Shown: positions 10,497 to 18,921 of the stretch, in pieces
Layout of the letters: each line of letters begins with the position of its first letter
How positions within the stretch are numbered: the stretch's first letter is position 1
Assembly: GCF_017876315.1 (NCBI RefSeq)
Contig: NZ_JAGINU010000001.1
Coordinates: 1,860,001 to 1,924,000 of the forward strand
Direction: 5' to 3'
Source: Pseudonocardia parietis
GTDB taxonomy: Bacteria; Actinomycetota; Actinomycetes; Mycobacteriales; Pseudonocardiaceae
DNA length: 64,000 nt
Program-made: the position numbers and the translations under genes
The notes under the pieces: generated by a model
Told to the model about the DNA's origin: nothing
Seen by the model: only the letters and a program-made list of their open reading frames with translations
Database searches by the model: none

Positions 10497-11225
10497 ATGA
10501 CGCTCGAAGCCGTTCGTGAGGCCACCGATCTGCCCGCCCGCGGCCACGATGGTGCCGACGTCGTCCGCCGAGCAGCCCGGGTACTGGTCGTGGATTCCGA
10601 GCCGGTCGTCCGGCACGGTCTGCGCGCGCTGCTGACCGCGGAGCCGGACCTCGCGTCGGCCGGTGAGGCCGCCTCCCCCCGGGACGCGCTGATGGCCGCC
10701 GAGCGGGCCCGGCCCGACGTGATCGTCGTCGACATCGAGTTCGGGCGCGACGAGCGCCCGGGACTCGACCTGGTGCGTGCGCTGCTGGAGCGCTGCCGCG
10801 GCACCAAGATCCTGGTGCTGACCGGCTGCCGCGACCGTGACTCGATGATGCGGACCGTCCGGCTCGGTGTGCACGGCTACCTGCGCAAGGGCGCCGACAC
10901 GACCGAGATCATGCGTGCGGTGCGCGCGGTGCTGCGTGGCGAGGGCGTCTTCGACCCCGGGACCGCCGGTGCCGGACCGCTGCAGGTGCTGCGCGAGCCG
11001 GCCCCGTCCACCGGCCCGGACCTGTGCAAGACCTCGCTGCTCACCGACCGCGAGAACCAGGTGCTGCGGCTGCTCGCCGTGGGGATGAGCAACCGCGAGA
11101 TCGGTACCCGGCTGCGGATCTCCGAGGCCACCGTGAAGTTCCACGTGCGGAACCTGCGCGACAAGCTCGAGGTCCGCCGCCGCACCGAGATCGTCTACAC
11201 CGCCGCCCGCCAGGGCATCGTCTGA
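10497..11225 (+). CDS. NarL/LuxR-family response regulator (orphan)
   Basis: 242-residue two-domain regulator. The receiver (about residues 28-150) has the phospho-acceptor Asp79 in VIVVDIEFG, the Thr in ILVLTG and the Lys in GYLRKGA. The usual acidic pair near the N-terminus reads VVDSEPVV, with Ser where Asp is common, so metal binding may be weakened. The C-terminal LuxR HTH is complete (LLTDRENQVLRLLAVGMSNREIG, ISEATVKFHVRNLRDKL). The ATG at 10497 follows CGGAGG. No histidine kinase gene is adjacent, so its partner is elsewhere or it acts without one. It is divergent from the GAF regulator. Confidence 0.92.
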   Translation: MTLEAVREATDLPARGHDGADVVRRAARVLVVDSEPVVRHGLRALLTAEPDLASAGEAASPRDALMAAERARPDVIVVDIEFGRDERPGLDLVRALLERCRGTKILVLTGCRDRDSMMRTVRLGVHGYLRKGADTTEIMRAVRAVLRGEGVFDPGTAGAGPLQVLREPAPSTGPDLCKTSLLTDRENQVLRLLAVGMSNREIGTRLRISEATVKFHVRNLRDKLEVRRRTEIVYTAARQGIV

Positions 11226-11239
11226 CCGCCGTGTGAATC

Positions 11240-11261
11240 CCGGCGCCCGTTGCGGCGCCGG
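11240..11261 (+). terminator. Hairpin downstream of the response regulator
   Basis: Perfect 8-bp stem CCGGCGCC/GGCGCCGG with a 6-base loop, starting 14 bases after the stop. There is no U-run, as is usual in actinobacteria, so it is a candidate terminator only. Confidence 0.55.
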
Positions 11262-11564
11262 AACCCGATCCGCCGGACCGGGGCGCGTGGAGAAATCCCG
11301 CCCCGGTCCGCGCTCTGTCCCGGAGTCGATCTGCGCGTTCACGCCCGGGCGGGCGACGCGACTCGGGGATGCGGCGGCCCCCGGTAAGGCGCCAGTGGGT
11401 CGCCGAGCGTGGCCGAGCCCACGTCCCGCTGCGCCGTCGTTCACTCGACGGCCATCTTCTTCTCACTCGTCAGGAGGACGCGGGTGCTGTGATGCGGAGG
11501 AACCGGGCGATCGTCATCCGAACGCCCGCCGCCGTCACCCCACCACGAATCCAGGAGGACGACC
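11262..11564. other. Intergenic region before phoX
   Basis: There is no convincing gene. Two separate GTTCAC units (11337-11343 and 11439-11445) recall the core of actinobacterial PHO-box direct repeats, but neither has a matching second unit 11 bases away. The phoX ribosome site CAGGAGG lies at its end. The region probably holds the phoX promoter. Confidence 0.4.
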
Positions 11565-13691
11565 GTGGCCGACCGCTGCCCCGGCGACACCCCCGAGTCC
11601 GGCTCCCGCCGGATGCTCCCCGTCCTCGACCGGGCGCAGCCCCGGCCCGGGCGCCAGGGCCTGACCTGCCGCTACCGGTGCGGGGACGCCTGCTCGAAGC
11701 CGGAGCCGAACCCGTCGTCGAACGGGTACTTCGGCGACGTCCTGCAGACCGTCCTCGACCGGCGGGGCATGCTCCGTGCCGGCGCGGTGCTCGGCCTCTC
11801 GGCCGGGGCCGGTGCGGCACTCGCGGGCACTGCGTCGGCCGGGACCCCGGTCGCGCAGCAGGGCTCCGCGCACCCCCTGGGCGCCGACCCGGCGACGCAG
11901 GCCGGGCCGCCGCGCGGGCTGCGCTACGAGACCGTCGCGCCGAACCTCGACGACACGATCCGCGTCCCGCACGACTACGCGACCAACGTCGTGATCCGCT
12001 GGGGGGACCCGATGTTCCCTGACGCCCCCGAGTTCGACTTCGAGAACCAGACCGCCGCCGCCCAGGCCCGCCAGTTCGGTTACAACAACGACTTCTGCGG
12101 GATCCTGCCGATCGACGGCGCCGGGCGGCGCTACGTCATGTTCTCCAACCACGAGTACACGCTCGAGCCGCTGATGTTCCGCGGCTACGACGAGGACGCG
12201 CCCACCGAGGAGCAGATCCGGATCGGCATCGCCGCGCACGGCGGCGGCATCGTCGAGGTCACCCGCGAGCTGAGGACCGGCGAGCTGCACTACGACCGGG
12301 CCGGGAAGCTGAACCGCCGGATCACCGCCGAGACCGAGATGGTGCTCGACGGCCCGGCCGCCGGCGCGGACGTGCTGCGGACGACGTCCGACCCGGCCGG
12401 GCGCACTGTGCTGGGCATGATCGGCAACTGCGCCGGCGGCACCACCCCGTGGGGCACCTTCCTGTCCGGGGAGGAGAACTTCGACGGCTACTTCGCCTCC
12501 GGCCCGGTCACCGACCCGCGGCTGGAGCGCTACGGCCTGGCGGAAGGGCCGTCGGAGCGCAGGTGGGAGCGCGTCGACCCGCGCTGGGACCTGGCGAAGG
12601 AACCCAACGAGGCCAACCGGTTCGGCTACATCGTCGAGATCGACCCGCACGACCCGGACTCGAAGCCGGTCAAGCACACCGCGCTGGGCCGGTTCAAGCA
12701 CGAGGGCGCCACCGTGGCGCTGACCGACGACGGTCGTCCGGTCGTCTACATGGGTGACGACGAGCGCTTCGACTACGTCTACAAGTTCGTGTCGGACAAG
12801 CGGATGCGCCGCGGGAACAGCCGGGACGCGCGCGAGCACAACGCGACCCTGCTCGCGTCGGGCACGCTCTACGTCGCCACCTTCACCGGCAACAGCCCGG
12901 CCGCGGAGATCACCGGGAACGGCGCCCTCCCGCGCGACGGGGAGTTCGACGGCAGCGGGGAGTGGCGGCCGCTGGCGTCCACGACGAAGTCCTACGTGGA
13001 CGGAATGAGCGTCGCCGACGTCTTCGTGTTCACCCGGCTCGCCGCGGACCGGGTGGGCGCGACCAAGATGGACCGTCCCGAGGACGTCGAGCCGAACCCG
13101 CGGACCGGCAAGGTCTACATCGCCTGCACCAACAACTCCGACCGCGGCAAGGCGGGCGAGATCGGCGCGGACGAGGCGAACCCCCGCGTCGACAACCAGC
13201 ACGGCCACGTGATCGAGCTGACCGAGGCGTCCGACGACCCCGCGGCGACCCGGTTCGGCTGGAACATCCTGCTGGTCTGCGGGAACCCGGACGACCCGTC
13301 GACGTACTTCGGCGGGTTCGACAAGGCCCAGGTCAGCCCGATCACCTCACCGGACAACATCGCGTTCGACTCCTACGGCAACCTGTGGCTGTCCACCGAC
13401 TCCGGCCAGGCGTTGGAGATCAACGACGGCCTCTACGGCGTTGTGCTGGAAGGCCCGCAGCGGGGCTCGACCCGGCTGTTCGCGAGCGTCCCGGTGGGCG
13501 GCGAGTGCTGCGGCCCGATCATCACCGAGACGTTCGTGCTGGTCTCGGTGCAGCACCCCGGCGACGTCGACGACGCCTCACCGGAGGCACCGGCGTCGCA
13601 CTGGCCGGACGGCGGCGCCGCGCAGCCGCGCCCGTCCGTCGCCGCGATCCGGCACCTGCAGGACGGCCGGCCGGCGAAGATCGGGGTGTAG
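11565..13691 (+). CDS. phoX: PhoX-family alkaline phosphatase (DUF839), Tat-exported
   Basis: 708-residue secreted phosphatase that releases phosphate from organic phosphoesters and uses Ca2+/Fe3+ in studied homologues. A long N-terminal region leads to a twin-arginine signal around residues 66-90 (DRRGMLRAGAVLGL, then an Ala-rich hydrophobic stretch). The mature part carries the DUF839/PhoX signatures NCAGGTTPWGTFLSGEENFDGYF, FGYIVEIDP, FKHEGATVAL, YMGDDERFDYVYKFVS and SPDNIAFDSYGNLW. These motifs are given here as separate short blocks along the chain. The start is the GTG at 11565 after CAGGAGGACGACC. Phosphate-starvation control is expected for the family, but the operator is only hinted at upstream. 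It converges on the M15-like gene with 6 bp between stops. Confidence 0.92.
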   Translation: MADRCPGDTPESGSRRMLPVLDRAQPRPGRQGLTCRYRCGDACSKPEPNPSSNGYFGDVLQTVLDRRGMLRAGAVLGLSAGAGAALAGTASAGTPVAQQGSAHPLGADPATQAGPPRGLRYETVAPNLDDTIRVPHDYATNVVIRWGDPMFPDAPEFDFENQTAAAQARQFGYNNDFCGILPIDGAGRRYVMFSNHEYTLEPLMFRGYDEDAPTEEQIRIGIAAHGGGIVEVTRELRTGELHYDRAGKLNRRITAETEMVLDGPAAGADVLRTTSDPAGRTVLGMIGNCAGGTTPWGTFLSGEENFDGYFASGPVTDPRLERYGLAEGPSERRWERVDPRWDLAKEPNEANRFGYIVEIDPHDPDSKPVKHTALGRFKHEGATVALTDDGRPVVYMGDDERFDYVYKFVSDKRMRRGNSRDAREHNATLLASGTLYVATFTGNSPAAEITGNGALPRDGEFDGSGEWRPLASTTKSYVDGMSVADVFVFTRLAADRVGATKMDRPEDVEPNPRTGKVYIACTNNSDRGKAGEIGADEANPRVDNQHGHVIELTEASDDPAATRFGWNILLVCGNPDDPSTYFGGFDKAQVSPITSPDNIAFDSYGNLWLSTDSGQALEINDGLYGVVLEGPQRGSTRLFASVPVGGECCGPIITETFVLVSVQHPGDVDDASPEAPASHWPDGGAAQPRPSVAAIRHLQDGRPAKIGV

Positions 13692-13697
13692 GCGCCG

Positions 13698-14498
13698 TCA
13701 GGCGCACCGGGCGAGGGAGGGGTCGCCGGAGCCGGCGCTCTTCTCGAACGAGATGTGCACGTGGTCGTGGTGGTTCGCGGTCTCCCCGCCGCGGTCCTCC
13801 ATCTCGGTCCATCCGGAGCCGTGGTTCATCTGCTGCTCCCAGATCACGTACTCGACGCCCAGCTCGTCGGCGTTGGCCAGCGCGCACTCCGCGATCCGGT
13901 CGCCGTCGCTTCCGCGGACCATGAGATCGAGCGCGTGCCCGGTGGGATGGTCGGAGACGTTGCCGCGCTGGGCGACGCCGATCAGCTCCGGCTGCCCGTA
14001 GGCGCACCCGAGGAACACCGCCGCGTCCTCCACCCAGCTCTTCACCGGGCCGAGCTCGTCGGTGTCGATGTCGCAGGAGGCGTCGCCGAGGGCGGACCCG
14101 CCGGCGATCCGGGCGCGCTCGGCGGCCTCGCGCGCGACGCGCTCACCCTCCGCGGCGGCGGCCCGGCCGGCCTCGGCGGCCGCGTCGAGCAGGCCGGCGT
14201 CACGGACGATCTCCGAGCCCAGCACCGGCTCGGTGCGGGGCGCCTCGGCGGCCGCCACGGCGTCGGCGAACGCGACGCCGAGATCGTCCGCGGAGTCCGC
14301 CGAGGCTGCGGAGTCCGCGGAGCCGTCGGAGACGCCGACGGACGCCAGGCGCAGGTCGGCCTCGGCCGGACCGAACTCCAGCCCGGCCAGGGGCGTGACG
14401 ACGGCGAGGGTGCCGCTCGCGACGGCGGCCGCGGTGGCGACGTGGCGCAGCCCGGGAAGGGCTTCGACCTGCGCCCGCCGATGGCGGTGTCGGGGCAC
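13698..14498 (-). CDS. Secreted M15-like (ARB_07466 C-terminal type) protein
   Basis: 266 residues with a positively charged N-terminus, one hydrophobic segment (about 22-42, [20 protein letters not shown]) acting as signal or anchor, an Ala/Glu-rich helical stalk (to about 145) and a C-terminal globular domain. That domain has HPTGHALDLMV, VEYVIWEQQMNHG and HHDHVHISFE. This His/Asp and HxH layout resembles the zinc site of D-Ala-D-Ala carboxypeptidase-like M15 folds, so a role on peptidoglycan outside the membrane is plausible. Activity is unproven for this family. Two Cys (SCDID, FLGCAYG) may pair. The start is the GTG at 14498 with GGAGGAG 7 bases before it. Confidence 0.8.
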   Translation of the reverse strand: MPRHRHRRAQVEALPGLRHVATAAAVASGTLAVVTPLAGLEFGPAEADLRLASVGVSDGSADSAASADSADDLGVAFADAVAAAEAPRTEPVLGSEIVRDAGLLDAAAEAGRAAAAEGERVAREAAERARIAGGSALGDASCDIDTDELGPVKSWVEDAAVFLGCAYGQPELIGVAQRGNVSDHPTGHALDLMVRGSDGDRIAECALANADELGVEYVIWEQQMNHGSGWTEMEDRGGETANHHDHVHISFEKSAGSGDPSLARCA

Positions 14499-14794
14499 GA
14501 CAGATCTCCTCCGGCGCACGGGCCGGGCGGGCTGCGGGGGAGCGTGGGACGGGGAGTCCCTGCCCGTCGGGGGAACCGGACCGCGCGTTTCGTGCCGGAC
14601 GCTAGTGAGATGTCACCGAATGTCCGATGCCGTGGTCGTTCCGTGACGACGACCGCGCGTGATCATGCGGCGAACGGTCGCCGTCGCCCGGCCCCGGCCG
14701 GTGTATCCGGAATCGGGTCTTTACCCGACCGGACGTTCGGTGCAAGGTATCCGCGGGCCGGCACACCGGAGTCCCGGCCCGGGGGTGAATCCGC

Positions 14795-16132
14795 ATGACA
14801 TCCACCGGCCCGACCACCGGTTCCGGGAGCGTCGCCGACACCACCGGCTCCGCTCCCCGCCAGGTCCGTCGCGTCGCGATCACGAGCGCGATCGGGACGA
14901 CCATCGAGTGGTACGACTTCTTCATCTACGCCACGGCCGCGGCCCTGGTGTTCAACAGCCAGTTCTTCTCGACGATGTCCGCCGCGTCGGGCACGCTCGC
15001 CGCCTTCGCGACACTCGGCGTCGGCCTCGTCGCACGCCCGCTCGGCGGGATCGTCTGGGGCCACTTCGGTGACCGGATCGGCCGCAAGAAGATGCTGGTC
15101 GCCTCGTTGCTGCTGATGGGCATCGCGACCGTCGGCGTCGGCCTGCTGCCGACGTACGCGCAGATCGGGATGGCCGCACCGGTCCTGCTCGTCGTCCTGC
15201 GCCTGCTGCAGGGGCTGAGCGCCGGCGGGGAGTGGGGTGGCGCGGCGCTGATGTCGGTCGAGCACGCGCCGCCCGGCAGGCGTGGGCGCTACGGCTCGTT
15301 CCCGCAGATCGGCGTGCCGGCCGGGCTGATCCTGGCCCAGCTGGTGTTCCTGGTGGTCTCGAACACGACCTCGCCGGAACAGTTCGCGGCCTGGGGCTGG
15401 CGGATCCCGTTCCTGCTGTCGATCGTGCTGGTCGTCGTCGGCCTGGTGATCCGCCTGCGCGTCGAGGAGAGCCCGGTGTTCGCGATGCTGCGGGAGAGCC
15501 GCTCGCGCAGCCGCGCCCCGATCGTCGAGGTGTTCCGCAACCGGCCGCGCGAGCTGGTGCTGGCCTCGCTCAGCTTCATCGCGAACAACGCGATCGGCTA
15601 CGTCTTCCTGGCGTACCTGCTCTCCTACGGCACCCAGGTGCTGGAGGTCCCGCGCAACACGATGATCATCGTGGTGATCATCGGATCGCTGAGCTGGCTG
15701 GCGAGCATCGTGGGCGGCGCGATCTGGTCGGACCGGGCCGGGCGCAAGGCGGTCTACCTGGTCGGCTCGGTGCTGCTCGTGGTGTGGCCGTTCCCGTTCT
15801 TCCTGCTACTGAACACCACGTCGTTCGTGGCCATGGTCGGTGCCGTGATCGTGCTGACGATCGGGCTCGGCCTGTCCTACGGCCCGCAGTCGGCGCTGTT
15901 CGCGGAGATGTTCGAGGCCCGCTACCGCTACAGCGGGGCGTCGTTCTCCTACGCCGTCGGTGCGGTGCTGGGTGGCGGGTTCGCCCCGCTGATCGCGACC
16001 GCGCTGCAGCAGGCGTACCGGACCTCGTCGGCGGTGGCGGCGTACATGGTCGCCGTCGCGGTCATCTCGCTGGTGGCGATCCTGTTCATCCGGGAGACGC
16101 ACCGGCCGGAGGCGCCCGCACGGCTGTCCTGA
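14795..16132 (+). CDS. MFS transporter, metabolite:H+ symporter (MHS) type
   Basis: 445-residue, 12-helix membrane transporter. Family marks are the N-terminal ITSAIGTTIEWYDFFIYATAAALVF (residues about 29-53), the loop motif GHFGDRIGRKKML between helices 2 and 3, LLQGLSAGGEWGGAALM and RRGRYGSFPQ-like sequence after helix 4. MHS members such as ShiA/ProP/KgtP import organic acids, shikimate or osmolytes with protons. The substrate here cannot be decided. The ATG at 14795 follows GGGGGTGAATCC, a modest ribosome site. It is divergent from the M15-like gene across 296 bp, which must hold both promoters. A strong hairpin follows the gene. Confidence 0.9.
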   Translation: MTSTGPTTGSGSVADTTGSAPRQVRRVAITSAIGTTIEWYDFFIYATAAALVFNSQFFSTMSAASGTLAAFATLGVGLVARPLGGIVWGHFGDRIGRKKMLVASLLLMGIATVGVGLLPTYAQIGMAAPVLLVVLRLLQGLSAGGEWGGAALMSVEHAPPGRRGRYGSFPQIGVPAGLILAQLVFLVVSNTTSPEQFAAWGWRIPFLLSIVLVVVGLVIRLRVEESPVFAMLRESRSRSRAPIVEVFRNRPRELVLASLSFIANNAIGYVFLAYLLSYGTQVLEVPRNTMIIVVIIGSLSWLASIVGGAIWSDRAGRKAVYLVGSVLLVVWPFPFFLLLNTTSFVAMVGAVIVLTIGLGLSYGPQSALFAEMFEARYRYSGASFSYAVGAVLGGGFAPLIATALQQAYRTSSAVAAYMVAVAVISLVAILFIRETHRPEAPARLS

Positions 16133-16147
16133 CCCGCGCACGACGAA

Positions 16148-16174
16148 GGCCGGGCCCCTGCTGTGGGCCCGGCC
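16148..16174 (+). terminator. Terminator hairpin after the MHS transporter
   Basis: Perfect 10-bp stem GGCCGGGCCC/GGGCCCGGCC with a 7-base loop, 16 bases after the stop. It lies between convergent genes and could serve both strands. Confidence 0.75.
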
Positions 16175-16186
16175 CCCAACGAGGCG

Positions 16187-16444
16187 CTAGGAGCGGTGCC
16201 TGCCGTCCGCGGTCGCGTCCAGACTCCGCGCGCGGCGGCGGCCCGCGACCGTGCCGGTCTCGGCTGCCGGGCTGTTCATGGAGCGTGCCTGTTCGGCGAG
16301 CTCACGGGTGACGCACGGCCAGGTCGCGCTGACGCCGGCGGCGTCCCGGCACTCCCGGCAGCACCCCTCGGCGTCCGGAGTGTGTTCCTCCAGGGTCCGC
16401 TCGAGCAGATCGGGCATCTCGGACAGGATGTTCGCGAGCGCCAA
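16187..16444 (-). CDS. Small Cys-rich actinobacterial protein
   Basis: 85 residues. It starts at a TTG (16444-16442) with a very strong GGAGGTGAG 3 bases before, so the unusual start is well supported. Residues 20-45 carry HTPDAEGCCRECRD followed by WPC. This pattern of clustered Cys with a WPC motif recurs in small uncharacterised actinobacterial proteins (recalled, not searched) and suggests a metal-binding knuckle or a redox site. The C-terminus is basic. A TACTGT -10-like box lies at 16477-16472. The function is unknown. Confidence 0.75.
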   Translation of the reverse strand: MALANILSEMPDLLERTLEEHTPDAEGCCRECRDAAGVSATWPCVTRELAEQARSMNSPAAETGTVAGRRRARSLDATADGRHRS

Positions 16445-16803
16445 GACTCACCTCCAGGTCGATTGCGGGGGACAGTAGTAGTCCGGATCACCCGCTCGGC
16501 TCAGGGGCGCAGGCGTCCCTCCGGCCGTGCGTACCGCTTCCGGGTGGCCCTGCCGGTCCGGCGGCACCCACCGTGCACGGCGCTCACTCCCAGGTCGGAA
16601 GCCTGCTCGATCCGCCGGTGTCCGGCACGCGGGAACGCCACGCCCGGCGACCCGGCGGCCCGGTGCGACCGTCCGGCGGCACGCGGTACCGCAGGCCGCT
16701 CGGTGAATCGCGCCACGGATCGGCAACCGGTGGAAACGACACGGCGACACGCACCCTCGATGCGCTGGACGTGTGGTTCGGGCCACCCTGGCGGGCGGCC
16801 GCA
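16445..16803. other. 359-bp intergenic region downstream of nadE
   Basis: Only the ribosome site and a possible -10 (TACTGT, 16477-16472) of the small Cys-rich gene can be pointed to. Several open frames cross it, but none has a start site or protein-like composition. I see nothing else in it. Confidence 0.5.
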
Positions 16804-18858
16804 TCAGGCGTGCGGGATCTCCCGCTCGATCTCGGCCAGCCACAGCGCCGCCGACATGTCCGACGGTGCCCGCCAGTCACCGCGCGGGGACAGCGCGCCG
16901 CCGGCCGAGACCTTCGGACCGTTCGGCAGTGCGGACCGCTTGAACTGGGAGAACGCGAAGAACCGCTTCGCGAACACCTGGAGCCAGCGTCGGATCTCGG
17001 CCGCGTCGTAGACCGGGCGGTCGTCGTCGGGGAAGCCGGGCGGCCAGGCACCCGCCGCCGGGTCGGACCACGCGTGCCCGGCCAGGAAGGCGATCTTCGA
17101 CGGGCGGAAGCCGTGCCGCAGCGTGTACCAGAGCGTGAAGTCCTGCAGCGCGTACGGCCCGACCGTCGCCTGGCTGGACTGCACCTCCTGGGTGCCGTCG
17201 GAGGGGACCAGCTCCGGGGTGATCTCGGTGTCGAGCACCGAGCGCAGCACGTCCGAGACCGTGTCGTCGAACTGCCGCGACGAGACCACCCACCGGATGA
17301 GGTGCTGCATCAACGTCTTCGGGACGCCGCCGTTGACGTTGTAGTGCGACATCTGGTCGCCGACGCCGTAGGTGGACCAGCCGAGCGCCAGCTCGGACAG
17401 GTCGCCGGTGCCGAGCACGATGCCGCCGCGCTGGTTGGCCAGCCGGAACAGGTAGTCGGTGCGCAGCCCGGCCTGGACGTTCTCGAAGGTGACGTCGTAC
17501 ACGGCCTCGCCGCGGGAGAACGGGTGACCGATCTCGGTGAGCATCGTGCGCGCGGTGGGTGTGATGTCGATCGTCTCGAAGCTGACCCCGAGCGCCTCGG
17601 ACAGCGCGACCGCGTTGTTGCGGGTGTGGTCGGAGGTGGCGAAGCCCGGCATCGTGAAGGCCAGCACGTCGGTCCGGGGGCGCCGGAGCCGGTCCATCGC
17701 CCGCGCGGCGACGATCAGTGCGTGGGTGGAGTCCAGCCCGCCGGACACCCCGATGACGATCTTCGGCTGACCGATCGCGCGCAGCCGCTGTTCCAGCCCG
17801 GAGACCTGGATCGAGTACGCCTCGTAGCAGTCCTGCTCCAGGCGCTCGGGGTCCGCGGGCACGAACGGGAACCGCTCCACGGTGCGGCGCAGGCCGATGT
17901 CGTGCCCGGGCGGGTCGAGCCGGAACCGCACGGTCCGGAAGTCGTCGGTGCGCGCGGCGTGCGTGCGGCGGTTGTCGTCGAAGGTGCCCTGCCGGCGCCG
18001 CTCGGCCGCGATCAGGTCCAGGTCGAGGTCCGCGACGGTGCGCTGCGGGCCCTGCGGGAACCGGTCGGACTCGGCGAGCTGCTCACCGTTCTCGAAGATC
18101 ATCGTCTGGCCGTCCCACGCGACGTCCGTGGTCGACTCGCCCTCGCCTGCGGCGGCGTAGACGTAGCCGGCCAGGCAGCGCGCCGACGACGACCGGCACA
18201 GCATGCGGCGCCGCTCGGCCCGTCCGACCGTGATCGGCGACCCGGACAGGTTGGCCAGCACCGTCGCCCCGGCCAGCGCCGCCTCGGCCGACGGCGGGAT
18301 CGGCACCCAGTAGTCCTCGCAGAGCTCGGCGTGCAGCACGAACCCGGGCAGGTCGTCGGCGGCGAACAGCAGGTCGGGTCCGAACGGGTACTCGTCGGAT
18401 CCGATGTGGATGGTGGCGCCGCGCAGGTCGTCACCGGCCGCCATCTGGCGGCGCTCGTAGAACTCCCGGTACGTGGGCAGGTACGACTTCGGCGCCACCC
18501 CCAGGATCCGGCCGCCGTGGATCACCACGGCGGTGTTGTGGATCCGGTGCCGGTACCGCAGCGGGGCCCCGACGACGAGCACCGGCAGCAGGTCCGCCGT
18601 CGCCTCCGCCAGCGCGACCAGCTCCCGCTCGACCGCCTCCAGCAGGGTGTCCTGCAACAGGATGTCCTCGAGGGAGTAGCCGGACAGCGTCAGCTCCGGG
18701 AAGACGACGAGCCCGACCCCTTCGGCCGAGCACCCGCGCGCCACCTCCAGCACGGCGGCGGCGTTCGCGGCCGGCTCGGCGATCGTCGTGTGCAGTGTCG
18801 ACGCGGCGACCCGCAGGAAGTGATGGCGGTAGACGGAGCGGAAGTCCACGTCGGCCAT
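16804..18858 (-). CDS. nadE: Glutamine-dependent NAD+ synthetase
   Basis: Last step of NAD synthesis: ATP-dependent amidation of deamido-NAD with ammonia made from glutamine. The 684 residues comprise an N-terminal nitrilase-fold glutaminase with catalytic Glu55 (FPELTLSGY), Lys124 (GVAPKSYLP) and Cys180 (HAELCEDYW), and a C-terminal synthetase with the PP-loop [13 protein letters not shown] and [13 protein letters not shown]. The length matches the mycobacterial two-domain NadE (about 680). The start is the ATG at 18858 ([18 protein letters not shown]), which fits the family N-terminus. An ATG-like extension of six codons upstream is less likely. It stands alone, separated by 63 bp from the MprF-like gene upstream on the same strand. 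Confidence 0.97.
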   Translation of the reverse strand: MADVDFRSVYRHHFLRVAASTLHTTIAEPAANAAAVLEVARGCSAEGVGLVVFPELTLSGYSLEDILLQDTLLEAVERELVALAEATADLLPVLVVGAPLRYRHRIHNTAVVIHGGRILGVAPKSYLPTYREFYERRQMAAGDDLRGATIHIGSDEYPFGPDLLFAADDLPGFVLHAELCEDYWVPIPPSAEAALAGATVLANLSGSPITVGRAERRRMLCRSSSARCLAGYVYAAAGEGESTTDVAWDGQTMIFENGEQLAESDRFPQGPQRTVADLDLDLIAAERRRQGTFDDNRRTHAARTDDFRTVRFRLDPPGHDIGLRRTVERFPFVPADPERLEQDCYEAYSIQVSGLEQRLRAIGQPKIVIGVSGGLDSTHALIVAARAMDRLRRPRTDVLAFTMPGFATSDHTRNNAVALSEALGVSFETIDITPTARTMLTEIGHPFSRGEAVYDVTFENVQAGLRTDYLFRLANQRGGIVLGTGDLSELALGWSTYGVGDQMSHYNVNGGVPKTLMQHLIRWVVSSRQFDDTVSDVLRSVLDTEITPELVPSDGTQEVQSSQATVGPYALQDFTLWYTLRHGFRPSKIAFLAGHAWSDPAAGAWPPGFPDDDRPVYDAAEIRRWLQVFAKRFFAFSQFKRSALPNGPKVSAGGALSPRGDWRAPSDMSAALWLAEIEREIPHA

Positions 18859-18921
18859 TGTGCCCGTGCGCGGCACGGGGGGCCTGGGCGCTCCTTCCCC
18901 TCCCGCGCACGGGGTGTCGCT

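Noticed and set aside
14499..14794. c-di-AMP (ydaO) riboswitch before the secreted M15-like gene
   Set aside because: Wall-hydrolase genes in actinobacteria can have one, but the conserved ydaO core sequence could not be matched on the minus strand.
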